A DNA stretch of 64,000 bases from JAWCNN01 sp038848005 (GTDB taxonomy: Archaea > Thermoproteota > Bathyarchaeia > Bathyarchaeales > Bathycorpusculaceae), in assembly GCA_038848005.1 (NCBI GenBank), contig JAWCNZ010000001.1, positions 62,001 through 126,000 on the forward strand. Reading direction: 5' to 3'. A program made the position numbers and the translations under genes. The notes below the pieces were generated by a model. The model saw nothing but the letters and a program-made list of their open reading frames with translations. It was not told the origin of the DNA and made no database searches. Within the stretch, counting starts at the first letter, position 1. Each line of letters starts with the position of its first letter. Shown one piece after another: positions 33,448-42,990 of this stretch.

Positions 33448-35524
33448 GTCTTTTCCTCCGTTCCTCTTTTAACGGACATTGCGGATTAAAGCACAGCATC
33501 CATGTGCGTCTTCCCTTAATCCGAATTTGAACGGTAGGCCAACCGCATCCACGACAGTTTCTTCCCGTGGGTCTTACCGTGCCTCTCTGCGGAAGCGGAA
33601 ACGACGTTTTGCATACGCCTTTGAAATAGTTTGTGCAACCGACAAAACGTTTGCCCGTTCTCCGCGAATATAACGTCATGAGTTTTCCAGAGTTGCAAAC
33701 GGGACACGTGCCAATTGTTCTTTCTTCGATTCTCGCCCTTTTTATGGCGTTGCTCAATTGTTCACCTATTGTTTTTTCTTTTTCCTTTAACCCTTCTATT
33801 ACGGGCTTAAGGATTTCAACAACATCCATGAGAACGGCTTCCCTTTTCTCGCTGTTCAACTGAATCTTATTCATTTTCTCTTCAAGTTCCCTCGTTAATT
33901 TTATTGAAACAACTGTTGGGCAATACTTCTCTAAAACCTCTAAAACTTCAAAGCCCAAATCCGTCACAACCATCCTTTCATCTCGCACATACTTCCTATC
34001 ATAAAGCGTCTGTATAATTTCAGCTCTCGTCGCTTTCGTTCCAATTTCCGCCTCTTCCATCCTTTTCAAAAGGCTGCCCGGATTATATCGTGGAAGCGGC
34101 TTTGTGAATTTGTCTTCCAAAACGACTTTTCTGATGTTGAGTGTTTGTCCCTCTTCTATTTGGGGCAGGATAACCTCTTCCGACCTTATGTAGGGCTCAT
34201 AGAAGCGAAGCCAACCATCCTTTAAGGTTTGTCTCCCTCTGAGGTAAAAGCGGTGTCCGTTAACGTTTATGTAAACTTTCATGCTTTGCCTTATGGCTGG
34301 TTCGTCAAAAACCGCCATAAACCTTCGGATAACAAGGTCCCAAATGTTTCTTTCAGAGTCTTCAAGCGGTCTTTCTGGAAGGTTTCCAGTCGGGTAAATG
34401 GCTGGATGCGCTGGGTCTTCCTTTTTCCCCTCTTTTGGCTTTAACTCCTTTTTTGTAAGGAGTTCCATCGCAAGTTTTTCGTATTCGGAAACTCTGCTTA
34501 GGCTTTTAAGTATTGCCCCATAATCTATTGTTGGTGGAAGTTTTTGGCTGCTTGTTCTCGGGTAGGAGATTAAAGCGTCTAGGTATAAGCGTTGTGCAAT
34601 GTTTGAGGTTCGCATGGGCGTATAACCGAATAGGCTGTAGGCTTCGCTTTGCAACGTGCCCAAGTCGAAGGGCGTCGGCGGCATCTGCTGAAACTTTTTA
34701 ACGTCTATTTTCTCCACTTCGCCGTTTTTTCCTTTACAATAGTCCACTACGGCGTCCGCTTCCCTTTTGGTTTCAATAATTTTCTTTTCATACTCCGCCT
34801 CAAAAACTGAACCAGCTATTTCAACTTCTGCTTTAATGCTCCAGTACGGCGTCGGCACAAAACATCTAATGGCTTTCTCACGGCTTACAAGAAATTTAAG
34901 GGTTGGACCTTGAACCCTTCCAGTGCTAAGTGTAGCGTATTTGCCACTCCAATCTTTCGCCGCTATTGTCAAAGCTCTTGAAAGGTTTACGCCGTAAAGC
35001 CAATCAACCTCATGTCTCGTGCGTCCAGCCTCAATCAAGGCGAAATCCAAATGCGGTAACAACTCAGCATAGGATTTCTTCAGTTCTTGAGCTGTTAATG
35101 TTGAGTACTTCATGCGTTTTGAAACGCCTTCTTTGTTGCCACAAGCATATTTTAGTATGGTATACCCAATGATGCTTCCTTCAATATCGTAGTCGCATGC
35201 GTCGATGAAAGCGTCGGCGCCCTTTGCCAGTTTTGAAATGACCTCCAACCATGTTCTAATTTGTTTTGTGCCCCTTTCAACGACGTATCTTGGCACCCAC
35301 CTAAAACTGAAAACTGGATAATAGTCTCTCCCGCCGCCCTCTTCAGCCACGGTGTATAAATGTCCCAAAGCTGGAACAACAACTATTTCCCTATCTTGTT
35401 TAGCCACATAATAGGGTACTCCATTATCCTCCATTTTCTGGGCTTTTCCTTGCACGTCAAGGGCTGAAGCTATTCTCTGCGCCGCATCGGGTTTCTCAGT
35501 TATAATTAACGTGTAGTTTCTCAT
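33428..35524 (-). CDS. topA: DNA topoisomerase I (archaeal type IA)
   Basis: From MRNYTLIITEKPDAA at 35524 the protein has 698 residues; the frame reaches 35542. TOPRIM motif: ITEKPDAA with the invariant Glu; DACDYDIEG is the DxDxE-like magnesium site. The catalytic tyrosine is in ALISYPRTSSQKLP (about residue 320). The C-terminus has zinc ribbons CPVC...CxxxxxGxC and CRGC...CFNPQC. It relaxes negative supercoils and lacks a reverse-gyrase helicase domain. It heads the operon with two small downstream genes. Confidence 0.95.
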   Translation of the reverse strand: MRNYTLIITEKPDAAQRIASALDVQGKAQKMEDNGVPYYVAKQDREIVVVPALGHLYTVAEEGGGRDYYPVFSFRWVPRYVVERGTKQIRTWLEVISKLAKGADAFIDACDYDIEGSIIGYTILKYACGNKEGVSKRMKYSTLTAQELKKSYAELLPHLDFALIEAGRTRHEVDWLYGVNLSRALTIAAKDWSGKYATLSTGRVQGPTLKFLVSREKAIRCFVPTPYWSIKAEVEIAGSVFEAEYEKKIIETKREADAVVDYCKGKNGEVEKIDVKKFQQMPPTPFDLGTLQSEAYSLFGYTPMRTSNIAQRLYLDALISYPRTSSQKLPPTIDYGAILKSLSRVSEYEKLAMELLTKKELKPKEGKKEDPAHPAIYPTGNLPERPLEDSERNIWDLVIRRFMAVFDEPAIRQSMKVYINVNGHRFYLRGRQTLKDGWLRFYEPYIRSEEVILPQIEEGQTLNIRKVVLEDKFTKPLPRYNPGSLLKRMEEAEIGTKATRAEIIQTLYDRKYVRDERMVVTDLGFEVLEVLEKYCPTVVSIKLTRELEEKMNKIQLNSEKREAVLMDVVEILKPVIEGLKEKEKTIGEQLSNAIKRARIEERTIGTCPVCNSGKLMTLYSRRTGKRFVGCTNYFKGVCKTSFPLPQRGTVRPTGRNCRGCGWPTVQIRIKGRRTWMLCFNPQCPLKEERRKRLEMRNM

Positions 35525-35645
35525 TTCCAACACAAACCACACGTGGCATATTGAAGCTTTTCAAAATTAAGCCTTACCAAAATTAAAAGTTTCCGTGTTA
35601 AGCAATCAGCAACCAATAAATATGCCGTAAGCGTTTATTCATTTT

Positions 35646-35810
35646 ATGCCTCAACGCATTGTCTGTCAAGGATGTGGCCACATATTATATGAAGGTGCAG
35701 AACTTAAACCCCCTGATGAAATTTTACATCAACACAGTGGAAAATGCCCAAATTGTGGCAAAAAACTTTCGCTTATACCAATCAATGTGGATGTGAAACC
35801 GCTAAAATAG
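35646..35810 (+). CDS. zinc-ribbon protein, 54 aa
   Basis: Hand translation from ATG 35646 gives a complete 54-residue protein: MPQRIVCQGCG start, Cys7-Cys10, then Cys34-Cys37 (CPNCG), typical of a four-cysteine zinc ribbon. Such proteins occur in many archaea near nucleic-acid-processing genes. No partner or function can be inferred. It has its own promoter region before it and a TATA for aglB after it. Confidence 0.7.
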   Translation: MPQRIVCQGCGHILYEGAELKPPDEILHQHSGKCPNCGKKLSLIPINVDVKPLK

Positions 35811-35831
35811 TCAAGGTGTACTGCGGAAAGG

Positions 35832-35839
35832 TATATAAG
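35832..35839 (+). promoter_or_regulatory. TATA box of aglB
   Basis: TATATAAG preceded by CGGAAAG (BRE-like) lies about 70 nt upstream of the AglB start. The leader between it and ATG 35910 has no obvious structure. Confidence 0.55.
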
Positions 35840-35909
35840 TTATCACTGCCACGTAAAAATCTATTAGCCACAAAGGCTGCCTAGTCTGTGTAGAAGAGAT
35901 GAACACAAA

Positions 35910-38165
35910 ATGGAAGTCAAGGATGCCCTATCAAAAGAACGTTTCATTAACGGTCTTAAAAATTTGGGAAAGCTGCGTGTCAGAGTAAGCCACAGCGCAA
36001 TAATGACTTTTACAGCATTATTGCTTATACTTTTCCTATCCTTCACCGTACGTTTGTTTCCAATACGGTGGGAAATAGATCCGACTGGTGGAAAATCTAG
36101 GTTGGTTCTATCAGAATTTGACCCATATTTTCAATTTCGTTTCGCAGAAAAAATGCTTAGAGACGGGTTTATTTCGTGGGCTTTAGAAAATGGAGGGGTG
36201 GGATGGATCGACTGGCAAAGGTGGTATCCAAATGGCTTTCCAGTTGCGAAAGCGGGTTTTCCCGGATTGCCCATGACAGCGGCTTTCCTCTACAAAATAG
36301 TTTCACTTTTAGGCGTAAACATTGATTTAATGAGTTTCTGCGCTCTTCTTCCACCAATAATGGGCATGCTGGCTTCACTAGCCATTTACTTTTTGGGCAA
36401 GGACATGGGTGGAAAGGCTGTTGGTCTTTTTGCAGCTCTTTTCTTGGCTTTAAGTCCCTCTTACATTCAGAGGACATCGCTTGGATTTTTTGATGACGAG
36501 ATAATAGGGATACTTGCTCTCATAGTCTTTGTATTCACGTTTTTGAGGGCAATCGAAGAGAGTCGTCCAATAAATTCAACCGTTAAGTACTCGCTTGGCG
36601 CTGGTTTCACACTAGCGTATTTCTGCAGTGGATGGGGCGCCGCCTACTACCCAATTGGTTTAACCGTGCTTTTTATTTTTGTGTTGGTTTTGCTTAAAAG
36701 GTACACACAACGTTTGCTTTTGGTATACAGCCTAACATTTGGGTTAGGATTGTTCATTGCAATAAATGTTCCTAAGCTTACGCCAAATTACCTGGTTGAA
36801 ACAGCTATTTTGCCCGTTGCTGCGATGTTCGTGCTGCTTTGTTTCTTGGAAATCCTTAGAGTTTTAACGTCTACAAGGTCAAAAGTAATTTTCACCATAG
36901 TGCTTATGGCTATTTTAACTATTGGTTTTAGTGTGCTTTGGAGTTATAGGCAAGATATAGCTGGAAAGTTCATTTCAGTGCTTAACCCAATTACACGTGC
37001 GGGTGAACCCCTAATCGAATCCGTTGCTGAACATAGAATTTCAACTTGGGGCTCCATTTATTATGAGTTTGGCATAGGGATAATATTTTTCATAGTGGGT
37101 TTATACTTTGTTTCAAGAAATCTTGACATTAGAAATCTTTTCCTTTTAATTTTTGGTTTAACTTCCCTTTACTTTGCATGTTCCATGGTGCGGTTATTTG
37201 TGCTTATGGCTCCAGCCTTTGCTCTTGTATCGGCAACAGGCGCTGTTGGAATGCTGAAGCCATTTAACATGTTATTGAAAGAACCGCCTAAAATAAGCAT
37301 AAAAAAGTATGGTTTAGAGCATGTTGGGAAAGAGTTCAGCGGAACAGCCATATTTCTAATATTCATTGTTTTGATGACGAACTTTGCTTTTCCATCGCCA
37401 AGGGTGTATAGACAAGCTTATGTTCCAATCACCATAACTGGAGGAAGCCTTCCAATAGCACCAAACAAACCAGTAAGCGAATGGTTGGACATGCTGGAGT
37501 GGGTGAGCATTAATCTTGAGGCTACGGACATTGTGGTTAGCTGGTGGGATTATGGATATTGGCTGACCGTACTTGGCAATGTAACAACGCTTGCAGACAA
37601 CGCCACAATAAACACTACGCAAATAGAAAATATAGGCTTCGTATTTATGGCTAATGAGACAGAAGCATTAAAAATGTTAGAGTTATACAATCCGCAACGC
37701 ACAAAATACATCTTAATCTTCACAACACTATACACTTGGGCTGATGCAAATACAGGGCAAAATTATGCTCAATTGGCTGGTTATGGCGATGAAGGAAAAT
37801 GGATGTGGATGGCAAGAATATCCGGAAAGGGATATGACCGTTTCAGAAGTATGGGGTTCAGCCCAGACTGGAAGAATGAGACTACTTTTGGAAAGTGGAA
37901 TGAAACCCTGAATAGGTGGATGTGGAACGAACGTGGGCTGAATTCAACAATTTATAAACTGATGAGTTGGGCTGAGCAGCGATGGTGCACATCTAATGGC
38001 GCCCTTGTAGCTTTTGAAACAATTCGCGAGCCGCAATACTTTAAGGAGATGTTCTTTGCAGGATTAGGCCTTAAACCAGAGAATGCAAGGAGCGATTATG
38101 GGGGCTATGTTCCACTTGTATGCCTTTACAAGATTGATTGGGACAAATATTACTCAACTCAATAA
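35910..38165 (+). CDS. aglB: oligosaccharyltransferase AglB/STT3
   Basis: This is the catalytic subunit that transfers a lipid-linked glycan to Asn of N-x-S/T sites on the outer face of the membrane. The 751 residues begin with a cytosolic stretch and a first helix (30-50). The DxD-like EFDPYFQFR (Asp71) follows in the first external loop. About 11-13 helices run to about residue 500, and the C-terminal globular domain contains the acceptor-site motif WWDYGYW (about 543). It is followed 12 nt later by a GPT-type gene. Confidence 0.95.
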   Translation: MEVKDALSKERFINGLKNLGKLRVRVSHSAIMTFTALLLILFLSFTVRLFPIRWEIDPTGGKSRLVLSEFDPYFQFRFAEKMLRDGFISWALENGGVGWIDWQRWYPNGFPVAKAGFPGLPMTAAFLYKIVSLLGVNIDLMSFCALLPPIMGMLASLAIYFLGKDMGGKAVGLFAALFLALSPSYIQRTSLGFFDDEIIGILALIVFVFTFLRAIEESRPINSTVKYSLGAGFTLAYFCSGWGAAYYPIGLTVLFIFVLVLLKRYTQRLLLVYSLTFGLGLFIAINVPKLTPNYLVETAILPVAAMFVLLCFLEILRVLTSTRSKVIFTIVLMAILTIGFSVLWSYRQDIAGKFISVLNPITRAGEPLIESVAEHRISTWGSIYYEFGIGIIFFIVGLYFVSRNLDIRNLFLLIFGLTSLYFACSMVRLFVLMAPAFALVSATGAVGMLKPFNMLLKEPPKISIKKYGLEHVGKEFSGTAIFLIFIVLMTNFAFPSPRVYRQAYVPITITGGSLPIAPNKPVSEWLDMLEWVSINLEATDIVVSWWDYGYWLTVLGNVTTLADNATINTTQIENIGFVFMANETEALKMLELYNPQRTKYILIFTTLYTWADANTGQNYAQLAGYGDEGKWMWMARISGKGYDRFRSMGFSPDWKNETTFGKWNETLNRWMWNERGLNSTIYKLMSWAEQRWCTSNGALVAFETIREPQYFKEMFFAGLGLKPENARSDYGGYVPLVCLYKIDWDKYYSTQ

Positions 38166-38177
38166 AGGAGTGGTGAA

Positions 38178-39044
38178 TTGTTTCCGAAAGTTCCAGACTA
38201 CCACAAACCTAACAAGCCTTTGGTTCCAAACGGTTTAGGTGTAATCTACGTTTTAGCCAGTGTAACTTACCTTTTCACGTTATATTATTTTGATAAACCG
38301 CCAGCTTTTAACAATGTTTCTTTTGCTTTAACATTGGGTGTTTGCATTTTGTTTGGGGGTTTTATGGGTTTACTTGACGATTGGATGGATTTAAGGTGGC
38401 GTTATAAGGCTTTCTTTCCGCTAATAGCCGCCATACCACTTGTGTCATTAGCCACAAGAATTGAACTGCGCACATCTATAACAGTTCCATTTTTCGGAGT
38501 TGTAGATTTTGGTCCATTGTACCATTTCATAATTATTCCTTTAATTGTAACCATAACCACCAACACCGTGAACCAGCTTGGAGGACTAAACGGGTTGGAA
38601 ACAATTTGTCCAGCAATAATCCTAATTGGGTTGATGAGCATTTCAGAGTCGCATGCAATTTTATTGTATATTCCATTGATTGTTTGGCTTCCACTCGCCA
38701 TTTTTAACTTTCAAGGCAAAATTTTCGTTGGTAACACTGGCTCATTCGCAATTGGAATAACAATAGCTGCATTTGCAATAATTTCAGATTTGAAATCTGT
38801 ACTGTTAATCTCAATTCTACCGTATATTTTTAATTCTTCGTTGATTTTGTTAACCTATTTCCTTTTTAGGAAGAGGGCGCAAGTTTCTTTTGATGGGGAA
38901 AAGCTTTTTTCAGACCATAGAAGGAGCCTAATCACACTAATCACTTATAAACGTCCTTTAACTGAGAGGCGAATAGTCGCCATAATTTCGCTTTTGTTTG
39001 TGGCTTCAACTTCTATTGCTTTGCTATTTCACTATTTCTCGTAG
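38178..39044 (+). CDS. GPT/MraY-like phosphoglycosyltransferase (dolichyl- or polyprenyl-phosphate GlcNAc-1-P transferase type)
   Basis: This would attach the first sugar-phosphate to the lipid carrier for N-glycosylation. Motifs: YHKPNKPLVPNGLGVIY (cytosolic HKpxxPxxGG-like loop), DDWMDLRWRYK (metal-binding DDxxD), NQLGGLNGLE (NxxDGxDGL-like) and GNTGSFAIG. Nine or so helices in 288 residues. The protein starts right at the first cytosolic loop, so the usual N-terminal helix is missing. In-frame extension upstream hits the aglB stop at 38163. The gene is the second of the aglB operon. Confidence 0.9.
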   Translation: MFPKVPDYHKPNKPLVPNGLGVIYVLASVTYLFTLYYFDKPPAFNNVSFALTLGVCILFGGFMGLLDDWMDLRWRYKAFFPLIAAIPLVSLATRIELRTSITVPFFGVVDFGPLYHFIIIPLIVTITTNTVNQLGGLNGLETICPAIILIGLMSISESHAILLYIPLIVWLPLAIFNFQGKIFVGNTGSFAIGITIAAFAIISDLKSVLLISILPYIFNSSLILLTYFLFRKRAQVSFDGEKLFSDHRRSLITLITYKRPLTERRIVAIISLLFVASTSIALLFHYFS

Positions 39045-39154
39045 CGGCTGTGCTGTGCGTATGTTATGTGACACACAAAAGGCAAAAATCGGTTAAGGGC
39101 GAAGGCTTAAACACGGAGGGTTAGAGAAGCAACTGTCAATGTTAGTGTGGGGAA

Positions 39155-39628
39155 TTGGCTATTTGTCCAACTTTGTATGTTCCAAACGTTTCAGTTAAGG
39201 TAGAAATAACAAGTTTGGTAGGCGTCCGCTTGGGCGTTAAAAGCGGAGCTGAAACTGTCAATTTTGATGTTAAAGCCAAACTTGAAGAACGAGAACGCAA
39301 AAGCCAAATGGTCGTTTTAGATTTTAAACTATATTTGAACACCAAGCCCAGCATAGTCAAATTTGAGGTTGAAGGCACAGCAACTTTAACGGGCAAAGAC
39401 TCGGAAATAAATAAAATGTTGGAAACAAACCCCGAAACAAAAGTGCCATATGTCTTCCAAAGAGTTTACCAACACGTGTTTACAGCCGCTTATTTGCTCT
39501 CAACAATTTTGAATGTTCCCCCACCACCTGAAGATTTATTGTTTCCTTATAGGCAAGGCGTTCCAGCAGAAGATGTAAATGTTGAAATGGGCGGAGAAAC
39601 AGGAACCAAAGAAACAGCGCCAGCTTAA
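39155..39628 (+). CDS. hypothetical protein with SecB-like features, 157 aa
   Basis: The pattern resembles SecB-like chaperone proteins found in some archaea: a strand-rich N-half (KVEITSLVGVRLG, VVLDFKLYLNTKPSIVKFEVEGTATL), a helical QRVYQHVFTAAYLLSTIL stretch and PPPEDLLFPYRQGVP. The resemblance is weak and I offer it only as a lead. The protein is soluble. The start is a TTG near a GTGGGGA stretch and could be moved to TTG 39173. The C-terminal tail is acidic and low in complexity. It is 100 nt upstream of queT on the same strand. Confidence 0.45.
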   Translation: MAICPTLYVPNVSVKVEITSLVGVRLGVKSGAETVNFDVKAKLEERERKSQMVVLDFKLYLNTKPSIVKFEVEGTATLTGKDSEINKMLETNPETKVPYVFQRVYQHVFTAAYLLSTILNVPPPPEDLLFPYRQGVPAEDVNVEMGGETGTKETAPA

Positions 39629-39668
39629 ACGAAAATTTTAATAATCCTAAAATGTGTACAAAAGTGTT

Positions 39669-39726
39669 GGCGGGTGAGTGGACCTCCACCCGTTCCGCCA
39701 TACAAACCCCGGAGTAGGAGGTGAAA
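39669..39726 (+). promoter_or_regulatory. structured queT leader with anti-Shine-Dalgarno sequence (candidate riboswitch)
   Basis: GGCGG (39669-39673) can pair with CCGCC (39695-39699), and inside it GGGTG (39672-39676) with CACCC (39687-39691). The loop contains ACCTCC (39682-39687), which exactly complements the ribosome-binding site GGAGGT (39717-39722) of queT. This is the layout of translation-controlling riboswitches with a pseudoknot on the Shine-Dalgarno. I find no match to a class I know in detail. PreQ1-II riboswitches of bacteria control genes of the same transporter family. Confidence 0.5.
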
Positions 39727-39728
39727 AA

Positions 39729-40226
39729 TTGAAATTTGATAGTGTAGATTTAGCTTTAACAGTGGTTTTTGCGGCGCTTTATGTTGCTGGAGTTGTTTTC
39801 CTAGCGCCTCTAAGCTTTGAAATTTTTCAAGTGAGAGTGGCTGATGCACTGTTGCCTTTGTCCGTTATTTTTGGTTTTCCAACGGCAGCTGGAACAAGTC
39901 TGGGATGCTTTGTCGCAAACTTTTACGGCGGCTTAGGCATCGTCGACGTTGTGGGAGGAGCTTTTGCAAACTTTGTTGCATGCGTTTTAGCGTGGCGTAT
40001 AGGCGGAAAAAACATCTTTCGCAGATTTGCGTCTTGCCTTGCAGAAACATTAGTCATAACATTAATTGTTGGAAGCTATTTGTCCATGCTTTTTGAAATG
40101 CCAATAGAGACTGGTTTGTTAGGCGTTTTTATAGGCTCTTTTGTGGCAATCAACATTTTAGGCTTTAGTCTTCTAGAGGCGTTACATAGGAGTGGTGTAA
40201 CCAAAAGATACGTGAAGAAGCGTTAG
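39729..40226 (+). CDS. queT: QueT-family transporter (ECF S-component, archaeosine/queuosine precursor)
   Basis: The start is TTG 39729, 6 nt after GGAGGTG, giving 165 residues; the open frame reaches back to 39678 but the region before 39729 is the leader. Five to six helices; the hallmark is FQVRVADALLPLSVIFG...AGTSLGCFVANFYGGLGIVDVVGGAFANFVA, matching QueT (COG4708). It would import preQ0/preQ1-like precursors or 7-deazapurines for archaeosine. It needs an energising module; EcfT/EcfA genes lie at 58771-61228. Confidence 0.9.
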   Translation: MKFDSVDLALTVVFAALYVAGVVFLAPLSFEIFQVRVADALLPLSVIFGFPTAAGTSLGCFVANFYGGLGIVDVVGGAFANFVACVLAWRIGGKNIFRRFASCLAETLVITLIVGSYLSMLFEMPIETGLLGVFIGSFVAINILGFSLLEALHRSGVTKRYVKKR

Positions 40227-40239
40227 CGCTTCCGCCATC

Positions 40240-42918
40240 TTACATGAAGCGTTCCAGTTTTGTTAACCCTATTATTTCGTTGAAATCCAAGCCTAAAGCG
40301 TCTAACACTTGATCGAATGTTGAGTGTAGATAAGCGATGTATTTGTCAACGTCGATTTCGTTTTTTGTTGCTAGCTCCACTGGTTTCACGTGTGGTTCGT
40401 TTATGACTTTGACGAAGCTTATTAGGTCGCCAGCTTTCAGCTCTAAGCCTCCCTCTTTTAGGATTCTTGCAGCTTTAACGTGTTGTGGCGTTGTTTTTGT
40501 GTAGCGTTCTGGTTCTTCGCCTAAAACCACGTTAAACGCTAACTCGTTTAGGCTTTCCCATTCGCGCCTCTTTAACCGCATGTAACAATCGCGGATAAGC
40601 GCTGTTATTTCCTTTTTTGCTTTTTCAAAGTCTGCTGGGGTTTTCACTGTGGCGAGGCGTTCCTTCATTTTGTCAAAAGCCTTTTTAATGAACAGTGGAA
40701 TGTGCCTTTTCTTGCCTGTTAAACCCTTAACGTCGACGCTTCCGTCTTCTAAAACTCCCAAGTAATTCTTTTTTCGTGAACTGAAAACTGCGTATCGGTA
40801 AACTTTGTCCACATCTAAACTCATTTTTAATGTTCGTTCGGTCCATTGGGCTAGTTTTTCGATTTGTTCTTTTGATGGGTTTTTTAGGAAGATGCTGTCC
40901 GTGTCACCGTAAAGCACTTGTATTCCAAGCTGTTCCGCCTCTTTAAGTATCTGCGTTATGGAGTGTCTTCCAATGGCGGCTGTCGCTTCGGCTACTGGTG
41001 GACAGTAAAGGTCAAAGGTTTCAGCTCCAAACACGCCGTAACTTGCGTTTAAAATCACTTTTAAAGCTCCTTGAATGATGTTATACCAACTTCGCAGTTC
41101 CGCCGGTAAGGTTTTATCCTTTGATTTTGGCTTGTACCATTGCACCCTCAAATCGCGAAGTGAACCAATAAGAAGGCTTTCTAAAGCTTTTTTTTGGGTG
41201 CAAACCCAATGCGGCGTGTCTGGAATGAGGTTGCTGCGGCATTCTGGATGCGGACACAAAATTGATTGGTAACCTAAATTCCAAACCTTTATTATTGATG
41301 GGTATAGGCTTGGAAAGTCCATGACTGAAACGTTGAAGTGGACGCCTGGAACGGGTTCAACAACTATTGCACCCTTGTATTTTTTGCCCTTAATTATGGC
41401 TTTGGTAACCGTTTTTCCTTTTACTGCGAGGATTTCCTCAGCGTTTGGAATAAGCATGTTTCTATTGCGGTGTTCACGGTGCATAAAATTTCTTATCCAT
41501 CTGGAAACTCCTTGGCGGCTCACGTCGTCCATTGGCATACTGCTAATCCTAGCCAAAACCAAAATAAGCTTCATGACCAATTCGTCATCAAAACTTGTGA
41601 GTTTAAACGTGATTTCCGCATCGCGAAAACAGTATTTTGCAAGTTCTGTGTAGGTTAATTCGCCTAGGCTTTTCTCCAGCTTGATTTTTTCCATTCCAAT
41701 TAGGGCTTTGCCAACGTCGTCCAACGTCACGTCGCGGTAGCGGTTGTTAAAAGCGTAAATTTGGATTGAACGGTTAAAGAAGAACTTGTAAAGGTCTATG
41801 TGTACACCGTACTTGAGTAGGCAGACACGTTTGCCAACTTCTATTGGAATTTCATCTCTTCTGAAGCCGTGGTTTAGGGCTCTATGCGCCAGATAACGCA
41901 AATCAAAATCGTCGCCGTTGAAAGTTATCACGAAGGGGTAACTCCACAAAACATCGAAAACCGCTTTTATCAGCGCCTCTTCTGAATCAAACATTTCAAT
42001 TGTTACGTCGGCTGGTAGGCGTTCGCTTCCTTCACGGGTTCCCTCCCGCTTCAAAAGTAAAACCCTTTTCTGCCCGTCTGAACCGTAAAGCGAAACGCAA
42101 ACAATTGGATAGACGGCTTCACGTGGGTCAGGCATCCTAGTTGGAATCGGCGAGTAAACTTCAATGTCAAGCGCCACACGGAGAAACTTCGGCGCTGGAT
42201 ACTCCAAAAGCCTAGCCCAATGCTCAATAAACTGGCGTTCCTCCTCGGTTGCATCCCTAAAAGTTTCACGTATGTGCCCAACCATTTTCTCAGTTTCTTC
42301 TAGGCTTTTTAAGACAAGCTTGCCGTTTTTAACTTCGTAGGGCATTCCGGGCAGAAGCCCATTATCGTAAATGTAAGATTGGTAATACTTTATTTTTGAC
42401 TCCCAAACTTTAATGTTTTCTGGAGGAACTGGCATGTCTGAAACTTTTGGAAAATCCTCTGGAATTATGTCTCTTATGCACCCTTTCGGGCGTCCGCCAA
42501 TAGCCAAAGGGTCCTTCGCCACAACCTTAGTTACACGCACACTCCTATTCAACAGCGGATTGAATTTTTCCACAATCTCAAAATGGTCAAGGCTTGGATG
42601 CTGCATTAAACGATTTATTTTTTCAAGTTCAAATGGTGAAAGGTTTGTGAGACAGTATGGCTTATGCCCAGTGTTGTCATACCAAAAATAGATTCTGCCA
42701 GAAACAGGCTCGTAAAGTTTTATTAGGGCTTTTCCAGCCTTTCCGTCGTATGTGGCTGAAACAAAATAGGAAGGTGGCAATTTTTCAGGCGCAACTGGCG
42801 GAAAACCACTTTTTTGCCTTTCTTTTATTAGGGTTTCTGTGAAGGGCAGGGCTTCCGCTTCCTTTTCTTTTGGGGTAGTTTCCACATGTGAAAAGTCATC
42901 TAAACGCTTCTGCGCCAT
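40240..42918 (-). CDS. polB: family B DNA polymerase
   Basis: This replicative polymerase has a 3'-5' exonuclease: DIEVYSP (ExoI, about 248), TFNGDDFDLRYLA (ExoII) and YCFRDAEITFKL (ExoIII). Polymerase motifs are DFPSLYPSII (about 532) and YGDTDSIF (about 669-676). The 892-residue length is normal, with no intein at the polymerase motifs. The second residue onward reads QKRLDDF, a partial PCNA-binding-like motif at the extreme N-terminus. The uracil-recognition pocket region is present. The divergent gene is an NSUN-type methyltransferase. Confidence 0.96.
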   Translation of the reverse strand: MAQKRLDDFSHVETTPKEKEAEALPFTETLIKERQKSGFPPVAPEKLPPSYFVSATYDGKAGKALIKLYEPVSGRIYFWYDNTGHKPYCLTNLSPFELEKINRLMQHPSLDHFEIVEKFNPLLNRSVRVTKVVAKDPLAIGGRPKGCIRDIIPEDFPKVSDMPVPPENIKVWESKIKYYQSYIYDNGLLPGMPYEVKNGKLVLKSLEETEKMVGHIRETFRDATEEERQFIEHWARLLEYPAPKFLRVALDIEVYSPIPTRMPDPREAVYPIVCVSLYGSDGQKRVLLLKREGTREGSERLPADVTIEMFDSEEALIKAVFDVLWSYPFVITFNGDDFDLRYLAHRALNHGFRRDEIPIEVGKRVCLLKYGVHIDLYKFFFNRSIQIYAFNNRYRDVTLDDVGKALIGMEKIKLEKSLGELTYTELAKYCFRDAEITFKLTSFDDELVMKLILVLARISSMPMDDVSRQGVSRWIRNFMHREHRNRNMLIPNAEEILAVKGKTVTKAIIKGKKYKGAIVVEPVPGVHFNVSVMDFPSLYPSIIKVWNLGYQSILCPHPECRSNLIPDTPHWVCTQKKALESLLIGSLRDLRVQWYKPKSKDKTLPAELRSWYNIIQGALKVILNASYGVFGAETFDLYCPPVAEATAAIGRHSITQILKEAEQLGIQVLYGDTDSIFLKNPSKEQIEKLAQWTERTLKMSLDVDKVYRYAVFSSRKKNYLGVLEDGSVDVKGLTGKKRHIPLFIKKAFDKMKERLATVKTPADFEKAKKEITALIRDCYMRLKRREWESLNELAFNVVLGEEPERYTKTTPQHVKAARILKEGGLELKAGDLISFVKVINEPHVKPVELATKNEIDVDKYIAYLHSTFDQVLDALGLDFNEIIGLTKLERFM

Positions 42919-42990
42919 ATCAGCCCTTTTCCCAACTCAAATAACCTTATAAGTGGCATAACCTAAAATCTCTTACTCCTAACACCATCG

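Noticed and set aside
34513..34701. small plus-strand frames inside topA
   Set aside because: They are shadows of topA with unlikely composition.
40240..42918. intein in DNA polymerase B
   Set aside because: Polymerase motifs are contiguous and total length is normal, so none is inserted.
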